From Turritopsis dohrnii (lineage: Eukaryota > Cnidaria > Hydrozoa > Anthoathecata > Oceaniidae): a stretch of DNA of 64,000 bases. This document shows, piece by piece, positions 54,684 through 63,825 of the stretch (the first letter of the stretch is position 1; each line of letters starts with the position of its first letter). The position numbers and the translations under genes are program-made. The notes under the pieces are model-generated. The model had not been told where the DNA came from. It searched no databases and worked only from the letters and a program-made list of their open reading frames with translations. The stretch covers positions 62,001 to 126,000 of the forward strand of contig BQMF02000009.1 in the NCBI GenBank assembly GCA_027922465.2. The letters are read 5' to 3'.

Positions 54684-55280
54684 TTAAACAAAGAGTTAAG
54701 CGATTTGCGGGATGAAGTGTGAAAACATGAAGAATCATTAAGGGAAAACGAGGATATAATTGTAAACCTGGAATCCGAATGGAAAGCTATGAATGTACTG
54801 TAAATAGTTACGAGGAAAATGAAGCAAGTCTGCAACTTGTTATCACAAACCAGCAGAATGAAATGAAGAAACAAGAAAAAAAGTTTGACGAAGTAGGAAA
54901 TCCAGACTATGATTATCTGGTTAAAATGGAAAACTGTGTGGAGAACAATCTGGAACACTTTGGCAATACCTTGAGAGAATCTCTGTTAAAAGAAGTCAAG
55001 GAAAACACAAAAAAAAAATTGAAGAAAAACTCAATCAAGTGATCAGTGAAAGCAGATCTTATTCGGACACAGTAAAAAACATCACAACATCTACTGTTAA
55101 CCAACCAATAGCAGACACAAACATTGATTTTCGTACTATCATGAAGGAGGGGAAGGATGAAGAACTTGCTGAAGAAGGTGAACAACAGCGTCGATCCTGT
55201 AACATAATTTAAATGGAGTGAAGGAAGATAGTAGTAACAACAGAGAAGATGGGAAAAAAGTGGACATGTTGTTTAATACT
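54684..55280 (+). pseudogene. LINE ORF1, coiled coil and C-terminal part
   Basis: The restored frame NKELSDLRDEV stops at a TGA near 54719. Further pieces run through ESLRENEDIIVNLE, LQLVITNQQNEMKKQEKK and VISESRSYSDTVKNITT to EEGEQQRRSCNIIV and NGVKEDS. This is the usual layout of LINE ORF1, ending with a region like RRSNVIIHGV. There are several frame breaks. The end is cut by the head-to-head junction. Confidence 0.65.
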
Positions 55281-55915
55281 GATTGGTCTAAAATTCTCCT
55301 TATTCTTTGAGCCTTTTTTGTAGGCTGGAGTGATATCAGCCTGCTTAAGTGTAGCCGGGAACTTGGATGTTTTAATGGTATTATTAATAGAAATTGTGAT
55401 AATTTCTGCAAAAATGTCATTATTTTCTTTGATTATCCTTGTGAGTATGTCTGGGTAGCTATGTACATTTGGACGAGTCGAGATTTCTAATCTCCAACTC
55501 AATGTCCCTCTGAGAAAATGAAAAGCTCTCATTTTCAAATCTCTGCCTAATAGTTATAATGCTAGGATGGTTTCTATAATTCACGATTGCTTTCGTAGTT
55601 CTATCAGTAATAATGTCTGCAGCTGGAGCACAATTTTGGTATTTTGAGATATTTAACTGCGAGACAACATTTGTGAAGAAGGAGTTTAGAATTTCAGCAG
55701 TTTCTAGGTCAGACTTAACTATATTATCGTTCTCAACAAGAGTTATTTTTTCTTTTGTTGGACCCTTGTCTGACAGAAAAGGCTTAATAGTCTTCCAAAA
55801 TTTTTTATTATCAACAATATCATTTACCTTTAAGCTATTGTAATAGTCTTTTTTCACTTTTCTCACTAAAGACACGCAATAATTTCGCTGTTTTTTGTAT
55901 AGGATTTCATTCTCC
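55281..55915 (-). pseudogene. LINE linker and RT N-terminus
   Basis: NTSKENEILYKKQRNYCVSL continues the protein after the frameshift, then KKFWKTIKPFLSDKG, ETAEILNSFFTNVV and, in the next frame, FPATLKQADITPAYKKG and NFRPIS. These are the linker and the first RT motif of CR1-like LINEs. The copy ends inside the FRPIS motif. Confidence 0.85.
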
Positions 55916-55924
55916 TTAGATGTG

Positions 55925-56923
55925 TTACGAAAATTTGTTCTTAAGTCTTGTTCTTTCCATCATGGCCTTACTAATCTCCTTATTCATAAAGGGAGATTGA
56001 TTTCCTCTCACGTATCTTTGTTTTACTGGAGCATGTTTATCTAGCGTGCTCTTGCAAGTGATTATAAAATTTTCGAAACTATCTTGACTAATTGAACCAT
56101 TTTGTCTAAATAGACTATCACTTAAATCTTGACGGAAGTCTTGTTGTGAGAAAGTCTTGTAATCTCTATAGCTGATGATCTTTGGAGGCAACCTCTCAAA
56201 CTTTGATTTTAAAGCAGTGGTTACCATTTTATGGAAGTTAGACAGACCTGTTTCTATCGTACAGGTATCTCGGAAGCTCCTCGGTCTGTTAGTTAAAATT
56301 AAGTCGATACATGATGGGTTCTCCGTATTTTTAAAACATGTCGGGGTTTTTACAATACTCGTTAGTTGATAGTTTTCACAGAACACTTTTAATGCATTCG
56401 TATTTACACTTTCATTGAGGTCTCCCATTAATATAATGTTATCGTACTTCGTGGAGAGTAAGTCTAACGTCTTAGATAAATTATCTAAATGTGTCACGAT
56501 AGCCGACTTTTTCGGATTGTAAGAAAAGCAGATAAGCCAATTTATTTTTCGCAGGTTTAGCTCAACAGAAAACCCTTCAATATTCTCTTCAATATACAAA
56601 ATCCAGGTAGGGATGTCTTCCCGTACGTAAAGTAGCATCCCCCCTCCATGGGCATTTCGATCTAATCTTACAGCAAGATTATATGCCTCCATAAAGAATT
56701 GCCTGTTTGTAAATGACTGGTCAAGTTTTGTTTCTGATATCAAGAGGATATCCACATTTCCTCTGACTAGTTTTCGTAAATAAAGAAATTTATTGCGAAT
56801 TGAGTTAATATTTATTTGAGCAAATATCAAATTTTTGAGGTTTTTTGCTCTAAGGCTCCCCAATCCCCCAGAAGAGTTTTTGTCTTTGGACCTAGTTACC
56901 CTTGAGATATAGTTCAGACTCAT
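55925..56923 (-). pseudogene. LINE EEP endonuclease with SDH motif changed to SNF
   Basis: The frame from ATG 56923 holds AQININSIRNKF, LLISETKLD, LMGDLNESVN and SCIDLILTN in the right order and is open for 332 codons. The last catalytic motif reads GLSNFHKM where relatives have GLSDFHKM, so the aspartate is replaced by asparagine, which should cripple nicking. The frame shifts after RTRLKNKFS at about 55925. Confidence 0.88.
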
Positions 56924-57120
56924 TTTTTCATATTTCGAGTAAAAACTTATACCTGTCGCTTGTTGGCATCACTTTGAGCGTAGATGTCGAATAAAATTCA
57001 TTGCTAGTCTTCCACAGCCCCGTTCATTCAAATGCAGTTTTTTATTTCCCAAGTGCTCACTTGTCAAGTTGTCATTTTTTACCAACTGATCATACAAAGA
57101 AGCGACCAATCAAACTGACA

Positions 57121-57378
57121 ATGATATCTCAAGATGACAAGATTATGAATAACCTGATAAATCTGAAGGGTCAAGAAATGTACCGAGGTCTAAGTGTTAC
57201 CGATGACTATACGCAAAAACAAAGACAAACCATTAAACATTGGGTGGAAAAAGCCAAACAAAAAAATGACGACGAAGCAACCGACACAAAATATATCTGG
57301 AGAGCGCGTGGTACTCCAAAAAACGGAATGTTCTTAAAGAAGTTGCTGAAGCGGAGCCCTACAGTCTTGCTACAGTAA
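57121..57378 (+). pseudogene. LINE ORF1 C-terminal domain
   Basis: Frame from ATG 57121: INLKGQEMYRGLSVTDDYT, RQTIKHWVEKAKQ and YIWRARGTPKNGMFLK. These phrases are typical of the C-terminal domain of ORF1 in a group of LINEs with EEP endonuclease. The frame stops at TAA 57376-57378. An A_AAA_AAC heptamer sits in phase at 57318-57324. Confidence 0.8.
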
Positions 57379-57713
57379 TTCAAGTAAACCAGTATAAGAA
57401 GAATCCACGAAGTAATGTTTTTGACAATAATGAGAGTGACGTAATTCACACAGAAAAGAAGTTTCAAATAGATTATTCGATTAAAGGAACAGCAAAGTGC
57501 AATGTATGCAAAAAACTAATACTGAAAAAAGATATCAGAATTGGAAAGCCAGTGCAATTCAAACCAAGATCCATAATCCGCTACTATCATCTTAAATGTG
57601 CCTTCAAATCATTTATGCTAGCTAAAAATCCTACGGATGTTATTGACGATGTATGTGAATTAGAAGGCTTCGACAAAATTGAAGAAAATGACAAAATCTA
57701 CATCAGATACTAG
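57318..57713 (+). CDS. PARP-type zinc finger open frame in LINE context
   Basis: In the -1 frame relative to ORF1, an open stretch reads NVLKEVAEAEPYSLATV, then a zinc finger: CNVC, 26 residues, HLKC, followed by DDVCELEGFDKI. C-x2-C-x(26-30)-H-x2-C with a trailing DDLEGWxxL-like phrase is the pattern of PARP-type zinc fingers, which sense nicked or broken DNA. It ends at TAG 57711-57713, and the endonuclease frame that follows is in the same phase. It could be the end of ORF1 after a frameshift or the start of ORF2 with a nonsense mutation. No initiator is obvious. Confidence 0.65.
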   Translation, partial: KKRNVLKEVAEAEPYSLATVIQVNQYKKNPRSNVFDNNESDVIHTEKKFQIDYSIKGTAKCNVCKKLILKKDIRIGKPVQFKPRSIIRYYHLKCAFKSFMLAKNPTDVIDDVCELEGFDKIEENDKIYIRY

Positions 57714-57737
57714 ATTGAGAAAGTGAAAGTGAAAAAA

Positions 57738-58046
57738 ATGGTGCCAGTAGCACAAACCGAAAGTAAGAAAAAGAATAACATAGCAAGGTTTCCACAGGCT
57801 AAGCTCCCTACACGACAATCGTTAAAGAAACAAACGATCAATATAATGTTTACAAATGCAGACCAGCTAACGCCACAGAAAATGGTTGAATTGAGGAAAC
57901 GGATTCTTGATCATAAACCTCTTATCATTGCAATATGTGAAGTAAAACCTAAACGGTTCAAGGAAAGAGAGATATTGGATTATAGTATACAGAACTATTC
58001 AATACATCCGGTGAATCTTGATGATCGTTCTATCATCGAACTATGA
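57738..58046 (+). pseudogene. LINE EEP endonuclease N-terminus, truncated
   Basis: After a basic stretch (TESKKKNNIARFPQAK) the frame reads NIMFTNADQLTPQKMVEL, IIAICEVKPK and SIHPVNLDD. This is the start of an EEP endonuclease of the TNADQL group (the ICEVKP block corresponds to SETK in others). It is cut off soon after, so the catalytic GDFN and SDH blocks are missing. Confidence 0.8.
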
Positions 58047-58174
58047 ATGAAACAGACACTTCTTTGAGCGATTCATAGAGGCTTTTAGGCCTGCCAATCT
58101 GTATTTCATTAATAATAATAATATAAGCGGACATTTTTTTTATTATTGACAATTGTAACCAATTAGTTTATTAA

Positions 58175-58351
58175 GGGATTGTTCACAACCTGCGTCAACT
58201 TTGCGTTGCCCCCTCCCTCTCAGTTGACGTCATCGTTTGAGAAGACCCCCCTCCCCCCCTCCCGTCAACCAGCGTCAACCAGCGTCAACTTTAGCATAAC
58301 CCCCGCACCCCCCCCCCCCCCTAGCAGTTGACGTCATTTGTGAACAGTCCC
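58175..58351. mobile_element. MITE with GGGACTGTTCACAA ends
   Basis: The left end GGGATTGTTCACAA and right end TTGTGAACAGTCCC are inverted. TAA lies on both sides (58172-58174 and 58352-58354). Interior: repeated GCGTCAACTTT and AGTTGACGTCAT plus C-rich runs. The ends share the (T)TAGGGxCTGTTCA pattern with the 3486-3867 MITE. Confidence 0.8.
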
Positions 58352-58354
58352 TAA

Positions 58355-58689
58355 CTAATTAAGTCCACCTTTTAAATAAATGAAATTACAATGAATGATG
58401 CCTACTCTTAAGATTTCCCTTTTAGATACTTAGTCTGAAGTATCAGTTTTATTATGATAATAGTTTTATAACTTTGTCGCTGATGTTATCAACAAAGGGA
58501 AAAATGATGCAGTGGCAACTTGGGCAAACTTTATTGCAAATTAAGGCAGGTATTATAAGTTGTGGAAAAGTCTTATATTTTCGAAGTACAGTGATTCGAG
58601 TTTTGGAAAGAGAAACTCAACTGTACGATCATTGTGTGTGGTGTGTTGCGCGACTACAAAATCAAAAAATGCGTAAAAATAACTTACAA
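58355..58689. other. No supported gene
   Basis: An open frame (58474-58710) shows no motif that I recognise. The true RT frame begins near 58690 in another phase. Confidence 0.4.
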
Positions 58690-59074
58690 TATGTAAAATT
58701 GAAGATCTGAAAATAACGTGGGATGAATTAACAAACGAAGGAAGGAAGTATGGTTACAACCCAAAAGCAAGTAAATCGCACTTAATTGTAAAAGAGAAAT
58801 TCATCAGCAAAGCTCACATCATCTTTGGCAATACTGATATCAACATAACAACTGAAGGAGAGAGACATCTTGGTGCTGTTATCGGATCCGAAAACTTCAA
58901 AGTGAAATACATAGATCAGATGGTAAGCAATTGGAAAAATCAACTTGAAACGTTATCACAAATAGCTGAAATTGAACCACAGGCTGCTTATGCTTGCTTT
59001 GTGTCAGGTTTCAAGAACAAGTTAACTTACTTTTTGAGGACAGTTCCGAAGATTAACGAGCAACTAACACCAAT
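58690..59074 (+). pseudogene. RT palm/thumb end of LINE, first piece
   Basis: The frame reads DLKITWDELTNEGRKYGYN, PKASKSHLIVKEKF, GERHLGAVIGS and FVSGFKNKLTYFLRTVP. These blocks follow the catalytic core in a group of RTs seen in cnidarians and fish. The catalytic YADD core itself is missing upstream. The frame is cut by the insertion after EQLTP. Confidence 0.75.
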
Positions 59075-59372
59075 ACACCTTTCCCGAGATGTTTTGATTG
59101 TGCATGGAAACGAGGCGGGGCTGTACAAAAATGTAAACACGAAATCGAAAGTGGCCGATTTGCGCAGTGATAACAGCGAAAATATCTCTTATCTTGTGAA
59201 CTTTTCTAATTTATGAAGCATATGTGTGTGTTTTTAACAAGAGAACTCAATACCTAACATGAGTTTTTTTTGTAGTCCTACTATGAGTTTGTTGAGAAAA
59301 GTCTCTTTGTAAAAATATTAACAAGAAGTAAAATGTGTGTTGTGTTGTGAGTTTGAAAACACAACTTTTAAA

Positions 59373-59610
59373 ATGAGTGAAGATAATCCAACGTGTTCAA
59401 GAAAAAGTCCTTCTAAAATTTTGAAAGGAGGCAAAAGTATATATTGTTGTATTCCTGGTTGTGGTAGCAGCTTCTACGACAGTAAAGGAAACAAAACAAA
59501 CGTTGTTTTTTTTCACTTCCCTACGAAAAAGGATACGAGACAAGCCTGGATTCGTGCAGTCAGTACTGTGAGAAGAAAAGGAGCTGGTGATAATTTTATG
59601 TCTAATAAAA
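59373..59610 (+). pseudogene. THAP domain, N-terminal part of a transposase
   Basis: From ATG 59373 the frame reads a polar lead, then YCCIPGCGSSFYD, VVFFHFPTKKDTRQAW and IRAV. C-x4-C spacing and the FHFPxxxxxRxxW signature identify a THAP zinc finger, used by several transposases to bind DNA ends. The second metal pair (CSxHF) is missing. From about 59610 the frame is just the antisense of the minus-strand gene piece, so a deletion joined the two gene starts. Confidence 0.75.
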
Positions 59611-59897
59611 ATGTCTCCAGATGTTATATATCTTTCAAGCATAAACGTTCGTCCCCTATCTCTTGTCTTTATTATAGAGTGTTTATTTTTTCCAGCTTTT
59701 CTTTTTCCACTGTTTATTCTAAAGTGTTCAATTTCTTTGATGGTAAACAATGGCAATTCTTTCAAACATTTGCCCCATGCTTCTTGCTCTTTTTCTTCTG
59801 CTTTTTCTACAAAAATCTCAATGTTTATATCCAAATTATTCACTAAATAGTTCAAAACATTATCTTCTTGCAGCGTACTACTACCAGGCTCCGTCAT
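59610..59897 (-). pseudogene. N-terminal piece of a transposon protein, possibly the YqaJ-nuclease partner
   Basis: From ATG 59897 the minus frame gives LQEDNVLNYLVNNLDINIE, LPLFTIKEIEHFRINSGKR and SIIKTRDRGRTFMLERYI. I recall the phrase K-T-x-D-R-G-x-x-F-x-x-E-R-Y from transposon proteins that carry a YqaJ-type exonuclease and a SWIM finger. This part lies before those domains, so the nuclease itself is not here and the assignment is tentative. Confidence 0.5.
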
Positions 59898-59965
59898 TTT
59901 GAAGTGCGAACATACAGCCCCGCCTCGTTTCCATGCACAATTAAAACATCTCGGGAAAGGTGTAT

Positions 59966-61082
59966 TGAAGTTACAATAAGAGATAAGTTCATACCTGCGA
60001 TAACTGGAGGACATATATGTTCGGAATTAGAGCGAGAATTGCTAACTTTGCCTGTAAGGATGGGTGGATTGGCAATTACGGATTTCACAAAGACAGCAGG
60101 AGTAGAATATGAGAATTCGAGGAAGATAACAGAGAATTTGGTTGAAGCAGTCAAGAAACAAGAAATGACATATTCTATTGAGAAGAAGCAAATTAGTCGG
60201 ATTAAGAATGAGATAAGATCAAAGAAGGACAAAGCTAATGAAGAAATTTTAGAAAATCTTAAACAACAAATGAATACTTCGCAGAAAAGACTACTAGAAG
60301 TGAACAGTGAGAAAGGAGCATCCAGCTGGTTAAATGTATTACCCAACCCAAAATTTGGTTTCGATCTTAACAAGCAACAATTTTGGGATGCAATAAGATT
60401 GCGATATGGGTGGAATATTCCAAATCTTCCAACGATGTGTACTTGTGGCAAGAAATTTGACATCCAACACAGCATGAGTTGCAAAAAAGGAGGTTTCATC
60501 ACAATGAGACATAATGATATTAGAGATTTAACAGCGTCTCTACTGTCAGAAACGTGTAAAGATGTTGAAGTTGAACCTATGTTAACGAAATTAACTGGTG
60601 AAGTAATGATCACTCCATCTGCAAAAAGTGGCAACGAAGTTCGACTTGATATTAGTGCAAGACATTTTTGGGTAAAAGGCCAAAGAGCATTCTTTGATGT
60701 AAGGGTCATTGACCCAAACGCTTCGAGGTATTCAACCCAAAGTCTGCAAAAATGTTACGAAAGGAACGAAAAGGAGAAGAAATCAGCATATAATGAACGA
60801 ATACTAAATATCGAACATGGTAACTTTACTCCGTTGGTTTTCACTATTCAAGGAGGAATGGGTCGAGAGTGTAAAACGTTTTACAAGCGACTTTCTGAGA
60901 TGGTTGCTGATAAAAGGAAGGAGCATGCATCAATAGTCACGAACTGGATACGAACAAAGATATCCTTCGCTCTTTTAAAATCAAGTCTGGTGTGTCTCCG
61001 AGGTTCCAGATCACCTTGGAATCAAAACAATGTAAACATGACAGAAGACATCAGCATCGTTTCAAAAACGTCACACGTGTAA
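59966..61082 (+). pseudogene. LINE C-terminus: zinc knuckle and restriction-like endonuclease
   Basis: The frame reads RDKFIPAITGGHICSELE, LPVRMGGLAI, ASSWLNVLPNPKFGFDL, a zinc knuckle CTCGKKFDIQHSMSC, MRHNDIRDLTA, VRLDISARHFW and AFFDVRVIDP, then FTPLVFTIQGGMG. The LDI...FFDVRV pair with an upstream RHNxIRD block matches a PD-(D/E)xK restriction-like endonuclease, as in R2-type LINEs. It is open to its natural stop at 61081, so once the DNA transposon is removed this part looks undamaged. Family name not determined. Confidence 0.8.
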
Positions 61083-61785
61083 AATCCGAGTGTCAATTGC
61101 TGCAATGAAGATATGTAATTGTGATTGGGAAGAATTTATTTGTAAAATGATGCAACGCAGTGAACGGTGGTCTGCGAAATATATTATAATATCTTCTTCT
61201 AAAAAAAAAAAAAAAAAAAAAAAAAACTTACAAAGAAGACTGGAAGCCAGTTTACTTTATTTTTTAAGATGGTAGGTCTGGGAGTTGCATACATAGAACA
61301 TTATATTGCAAATGATTCGAATTTAATTATTGCGGTCGTCGAAATGTGGTTGTATTCTGACTGCTTTCGTTTTCATTTGCTTCTTCTCTCTTTTTGTCGT
61401 ATGGAAAATTGAAAAACAATGGGAGAAAGGTCAGTTTTTTGTTACTTTATTTTTGTCGTAAACCTTGGAAATTATGGCCATATTTCGAATTTTTTGCTGC
61501 ATTCAAAACATAAACAAATATCCCATTATAATTAAGAAATTCTCATAATAATTATTTTAACAGAGAAGTCCCTGTTATTTACTTGAAATTGTTAATCTAA
61601 GTTAAACTAAGTTCCAGTTGATATAAAAAAAATCTGAACTGAAGTTATGTATATATATTCATAATTATAATCATTTATTCATGTTGCAAATTCCCCTCCT
61701 AGCAAATAAAGGGTTGTTCTTTAATAAGCAAAATTATTCACCCCACACTTGGAAACCAAACTGAAACTGAAACTGAAATGATGCC
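61083..61785. other. LINE tail and intergenic
   Basis: Poly(A) at 61201-61225 closes the LINE. After it there is no recognised feature. Confidence 0.5.
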
Positions 61786-62095
61786 TGTTGTTGATGAATT
61801 CAACAGCAAGTTCATCTGAATTTTGCTTTTGCTTAGGAAATGTAGTAGCTCAAAACATAAAACCCTCCTTTTGCTGGGTGATTTCAACTTAGATTTTCTC
61901 AAATATATATCCAATTCTCATATCTCCAATTTCTAGACATTTCAGGCTCCTACTCTTGCCATCTATCGTCCTCCCAACTAGAATAACAACGAACTCTAGA
62001 ACACTCATCGATAACATTTTTATCAAACTATAACGTCCAATCAGGCAACCTTGTGTGCAACATTTCTGATCACCTCCCTCAGGTTATACTCCTAA
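61786..62095 (+). pseudogene. Small LINE endonuclease fragment
   Basis: In shifting frames the sequence reads LLLGDFNLDFLKYI, SRTLIDNIFI and ISDHLPQ, the last three catalytic blocks of an EEP endonuclease from a LINE different from the others here. Several frame breaks and stops are present. Confidence 0.7.
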
Positions 62096-62480
62096 GGGCA
62101 AGCCTCAAAATAATTTTTTGAGGACAGTCGGACAAAATGCCCGGTACATTTTAAATTTGGTCGGACATGTCCGATAACCATTACTTTCTGACATAATAAA
62201 ATTGCTTAACTTTTGATAACACAAATAAATTACTTTTGCTTGAAAAATAAAAATCAAAACAACTTAGCAACAAACCCTATGTTATTTTGATGAGAGATTA
62301 GTCTGTTATTGTCGCGGCTTTTTCTTCGATAGAACTTTCGAGTTTGCCTTAACGCAATAAATAGAATTTTCGACTTCAGAATTAATCATCTCACTGACAA
62401 ACAAACAAAATTCAAAAGAAAAATGGAAAAACTAAAGGTTTGACATATTAAAAACCTAGGAAGTCCTCATATTCATCATC
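62096..62480. other. No supported gene
   Basis: Contains a GGTCGGACATGTCCGATAACC dyad (TCGGACATGTCCGA, perfect palindrome) at about 62160-62175. Nothing else was recognised. Confidence 0.4.
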
Positions 62481-62484
62481 ATCG

Positions 62485-62660
62485 TCATAAGAATGCGTCT
62501 TAAAGACGTCTTAGGAAGAATGTCTTGAAAGCGGACAAAATAGACCTTTTCTAAGACGTCTTGTTGAGATATTTAAAAGACGTTTTGAGAATGGGTCTTA
62601 AAGACGTCTTAGGAAAGACTTTTTGAAAGCGGACAAAATAGAATTTTTCTAGACGTCCTT
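62485..62660. repeat. Cluster of the palindrome AAGACGTCTT, left
   Basis: AAGACGTCTTAGGAA occurs at about 62500 and 62605, TAAGACGTCTTG at 62552, and AGACGTTTTGAG and TAGACGTCC between them. GAAAGCGGACAAAATAGA is also repeated, so a roughly 100-bp unit is duplicated in tandem. Confidence 0.8.
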
Positions 62661-63650
62661 TATACCTTTAAAGGGAATGAAACATTTAAGTTGAATTAAA
62701 ATGTTTATATTCTTTTGAATGAATCAGTACTTTTTCATACGTAATACAACAAAACAACAAAATAGAATATATGCAGAAAAAAGACTTTAAGTATATATAG
62801 TTAAGTTTCTTGCTGAAATACATAACGTTTGAAAAACCCTGTCTTGTATTAGATATAACTCATCATAACTTGGAGGAGGCTCTAGTTCATGTCATGCTAG
62901 CAAAGCCTCTTCATTTTCATACACTTGCATTTAGAATTGTATCTCTTATTATTTCTTCCATATCTCATCACCCTGGAATGAAATAAAAAAATACAAAAAT
63001 AATGTCGGGAAGGCTTCTGTATAAAATAACATTTACAAAACCAATACATTTACACGTTTTGCAAGAGACTTTGTTTCTCTAACATCCAAAACAAAAGCAT
63101 CGAAAGAAGATAAAAAATACTTACAAAAATCCAAATCAAAAGTTTGAATCCAAATGATCAAGTATGTGAATCTGTAAACATAAAAAATACACCCATCATT
63201 TAACATTAAAACTAGAGCAAATCAACAAAATCGCTGAATATACATGTTATTGCCTTAGCAAAACAACCAAAGATTTTACGAAATTTCTGGGAGTTAAAGA
63301 TTAAAAGATTTACTTATTTTTGTAAACAGCACGACCAAGAACTTTTGGAAGGAACATTTTTGAAACTGCTTAAGAATTAATTTGGTTCAGATACGATAAT
63401 CAGGGGGTGGTAAATAGGTAGCAGTATATCATAATCATCGAAAATCAACCAGCTTTTAAAAAACTAAGCATCAAATATGATCATATAAAACCTTTTATAA
63501 TAACATTAATTCATTTGTCCTCGTAGTTTGACTGAACATAACAACATAAATAAATTATTAAACTAAATGTTTCCCCCCGTCATGAAATCGAATATCAAAC
63601 ATTCGAAAATCGAATAAAGCGGAAAGAATAAAAAAAGAGTACCCAGCCAG
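62661..63650. other. AT-rich stretch between the two AAGACGTCTT clusters
   Basis: No gene, repeat or RNA was recognised. It could be the interior of an element whose ends are the two clusters. Confidence 0.4.
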
Positions 63651-63825
63651 CACAAGACGTCTTTTAGACCTCTAAATCAAGTCTAAGTTATATTAAAGAC
63701 GTCTTTAATATGTCTTGAGAAAGATGTCTTAAAGGCGTTTAAAAGACGTCTTGGAAGTGCCAATAAAATACGTACTTTTAAAGACAATTTTTAAATGTCT
63801 TTTAGACGACTTAGATCAGGGACCT
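63651..63825. repeat. Cluster of the palindrome AAGACGTCTT, right
   Basis: CAAGACGTCTTTTAGA, AAAGACGTCTTTAAT, AAAAGACGTCTTGGAAG and degenerate copies (AAGATGTCTT, AGACGACTTAG) fill about 170 bp. Density and motif match the left cluster. Confidence 0.8.

Larger units (their letters stand above)
53581..55280 (+). mobile_element. LINE ORF1 region, interrupted by a MITE and fused head-to-head to another LINE
   Basis: A zinc-finger start (53581), a coiled-coil middle and a C-terminal segment (up to about 55280) form an ORF1-type protein of a CR1/jockey-like LINE. A 757-bp MITE splits it at 53927. At about 55281 the sequence switches to a minus-strand LINE ORF2. An inversion or a second insertion could explain this junction. 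Confidence 0.7.
55281..56940 (-). mobile_element. Minus-strand LINE ORF2, truncated within the RT
   Basis: EEP endonuclease, linker and the first part of RT (ending NFRPIS at about 55285) run on the minus strand. The catalytic RT core is missing. The other end lies just before the plus-strand ORF1 tail at 57121. Both flanking LINE pieces are in the opposite orientation. Confidence 0.8.
59075..59963. mobile_element. 889-bp ISL2EU-like element with AT target duplication
   Basis: The inverted ends ACACCTTTCCCGAGATGTTT match for about 50 bp (to GAGGCGGGGCTGTA). AT lies on both sides (59073-59074 and 59964-59965). Removal restores the LINE frame (EQLTP to IEVTIRDKFIPAITGG). It carries a THAP start on the plus strand and a YqaJ-protein-like start on the minus strand. 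ISL2EU elements are known to have AT duplications, a THAP-type transposase and a YqaJ nuclease gene. This copy kept only the two gene starts. Confidence 0.8.
58690..61225 (+). mobile_element. LINE 3' half (RT thumb, zinc knuckle, RLE), split by a DNA transposon
   Basis: Coding pieces 58690-59074 and 59966-61082 join across an inserted 889-bp element. A poly(A) run of about 25 bases at 61201-61225 marks the 3' end. The C-terminal part has a zinc knuckle and restriction-like endonuclease motifs. Whether the EEP piece at 57738 belongs to the same element is uncertain. Confidence 0.75.

Noticed and set aside
59894..60709. Long minus-strand frame opposite the LINE C-terminus
   Set aside because: Antisense shadow. 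The plus strand carries the zinc knuckle and endonuclease motifs.
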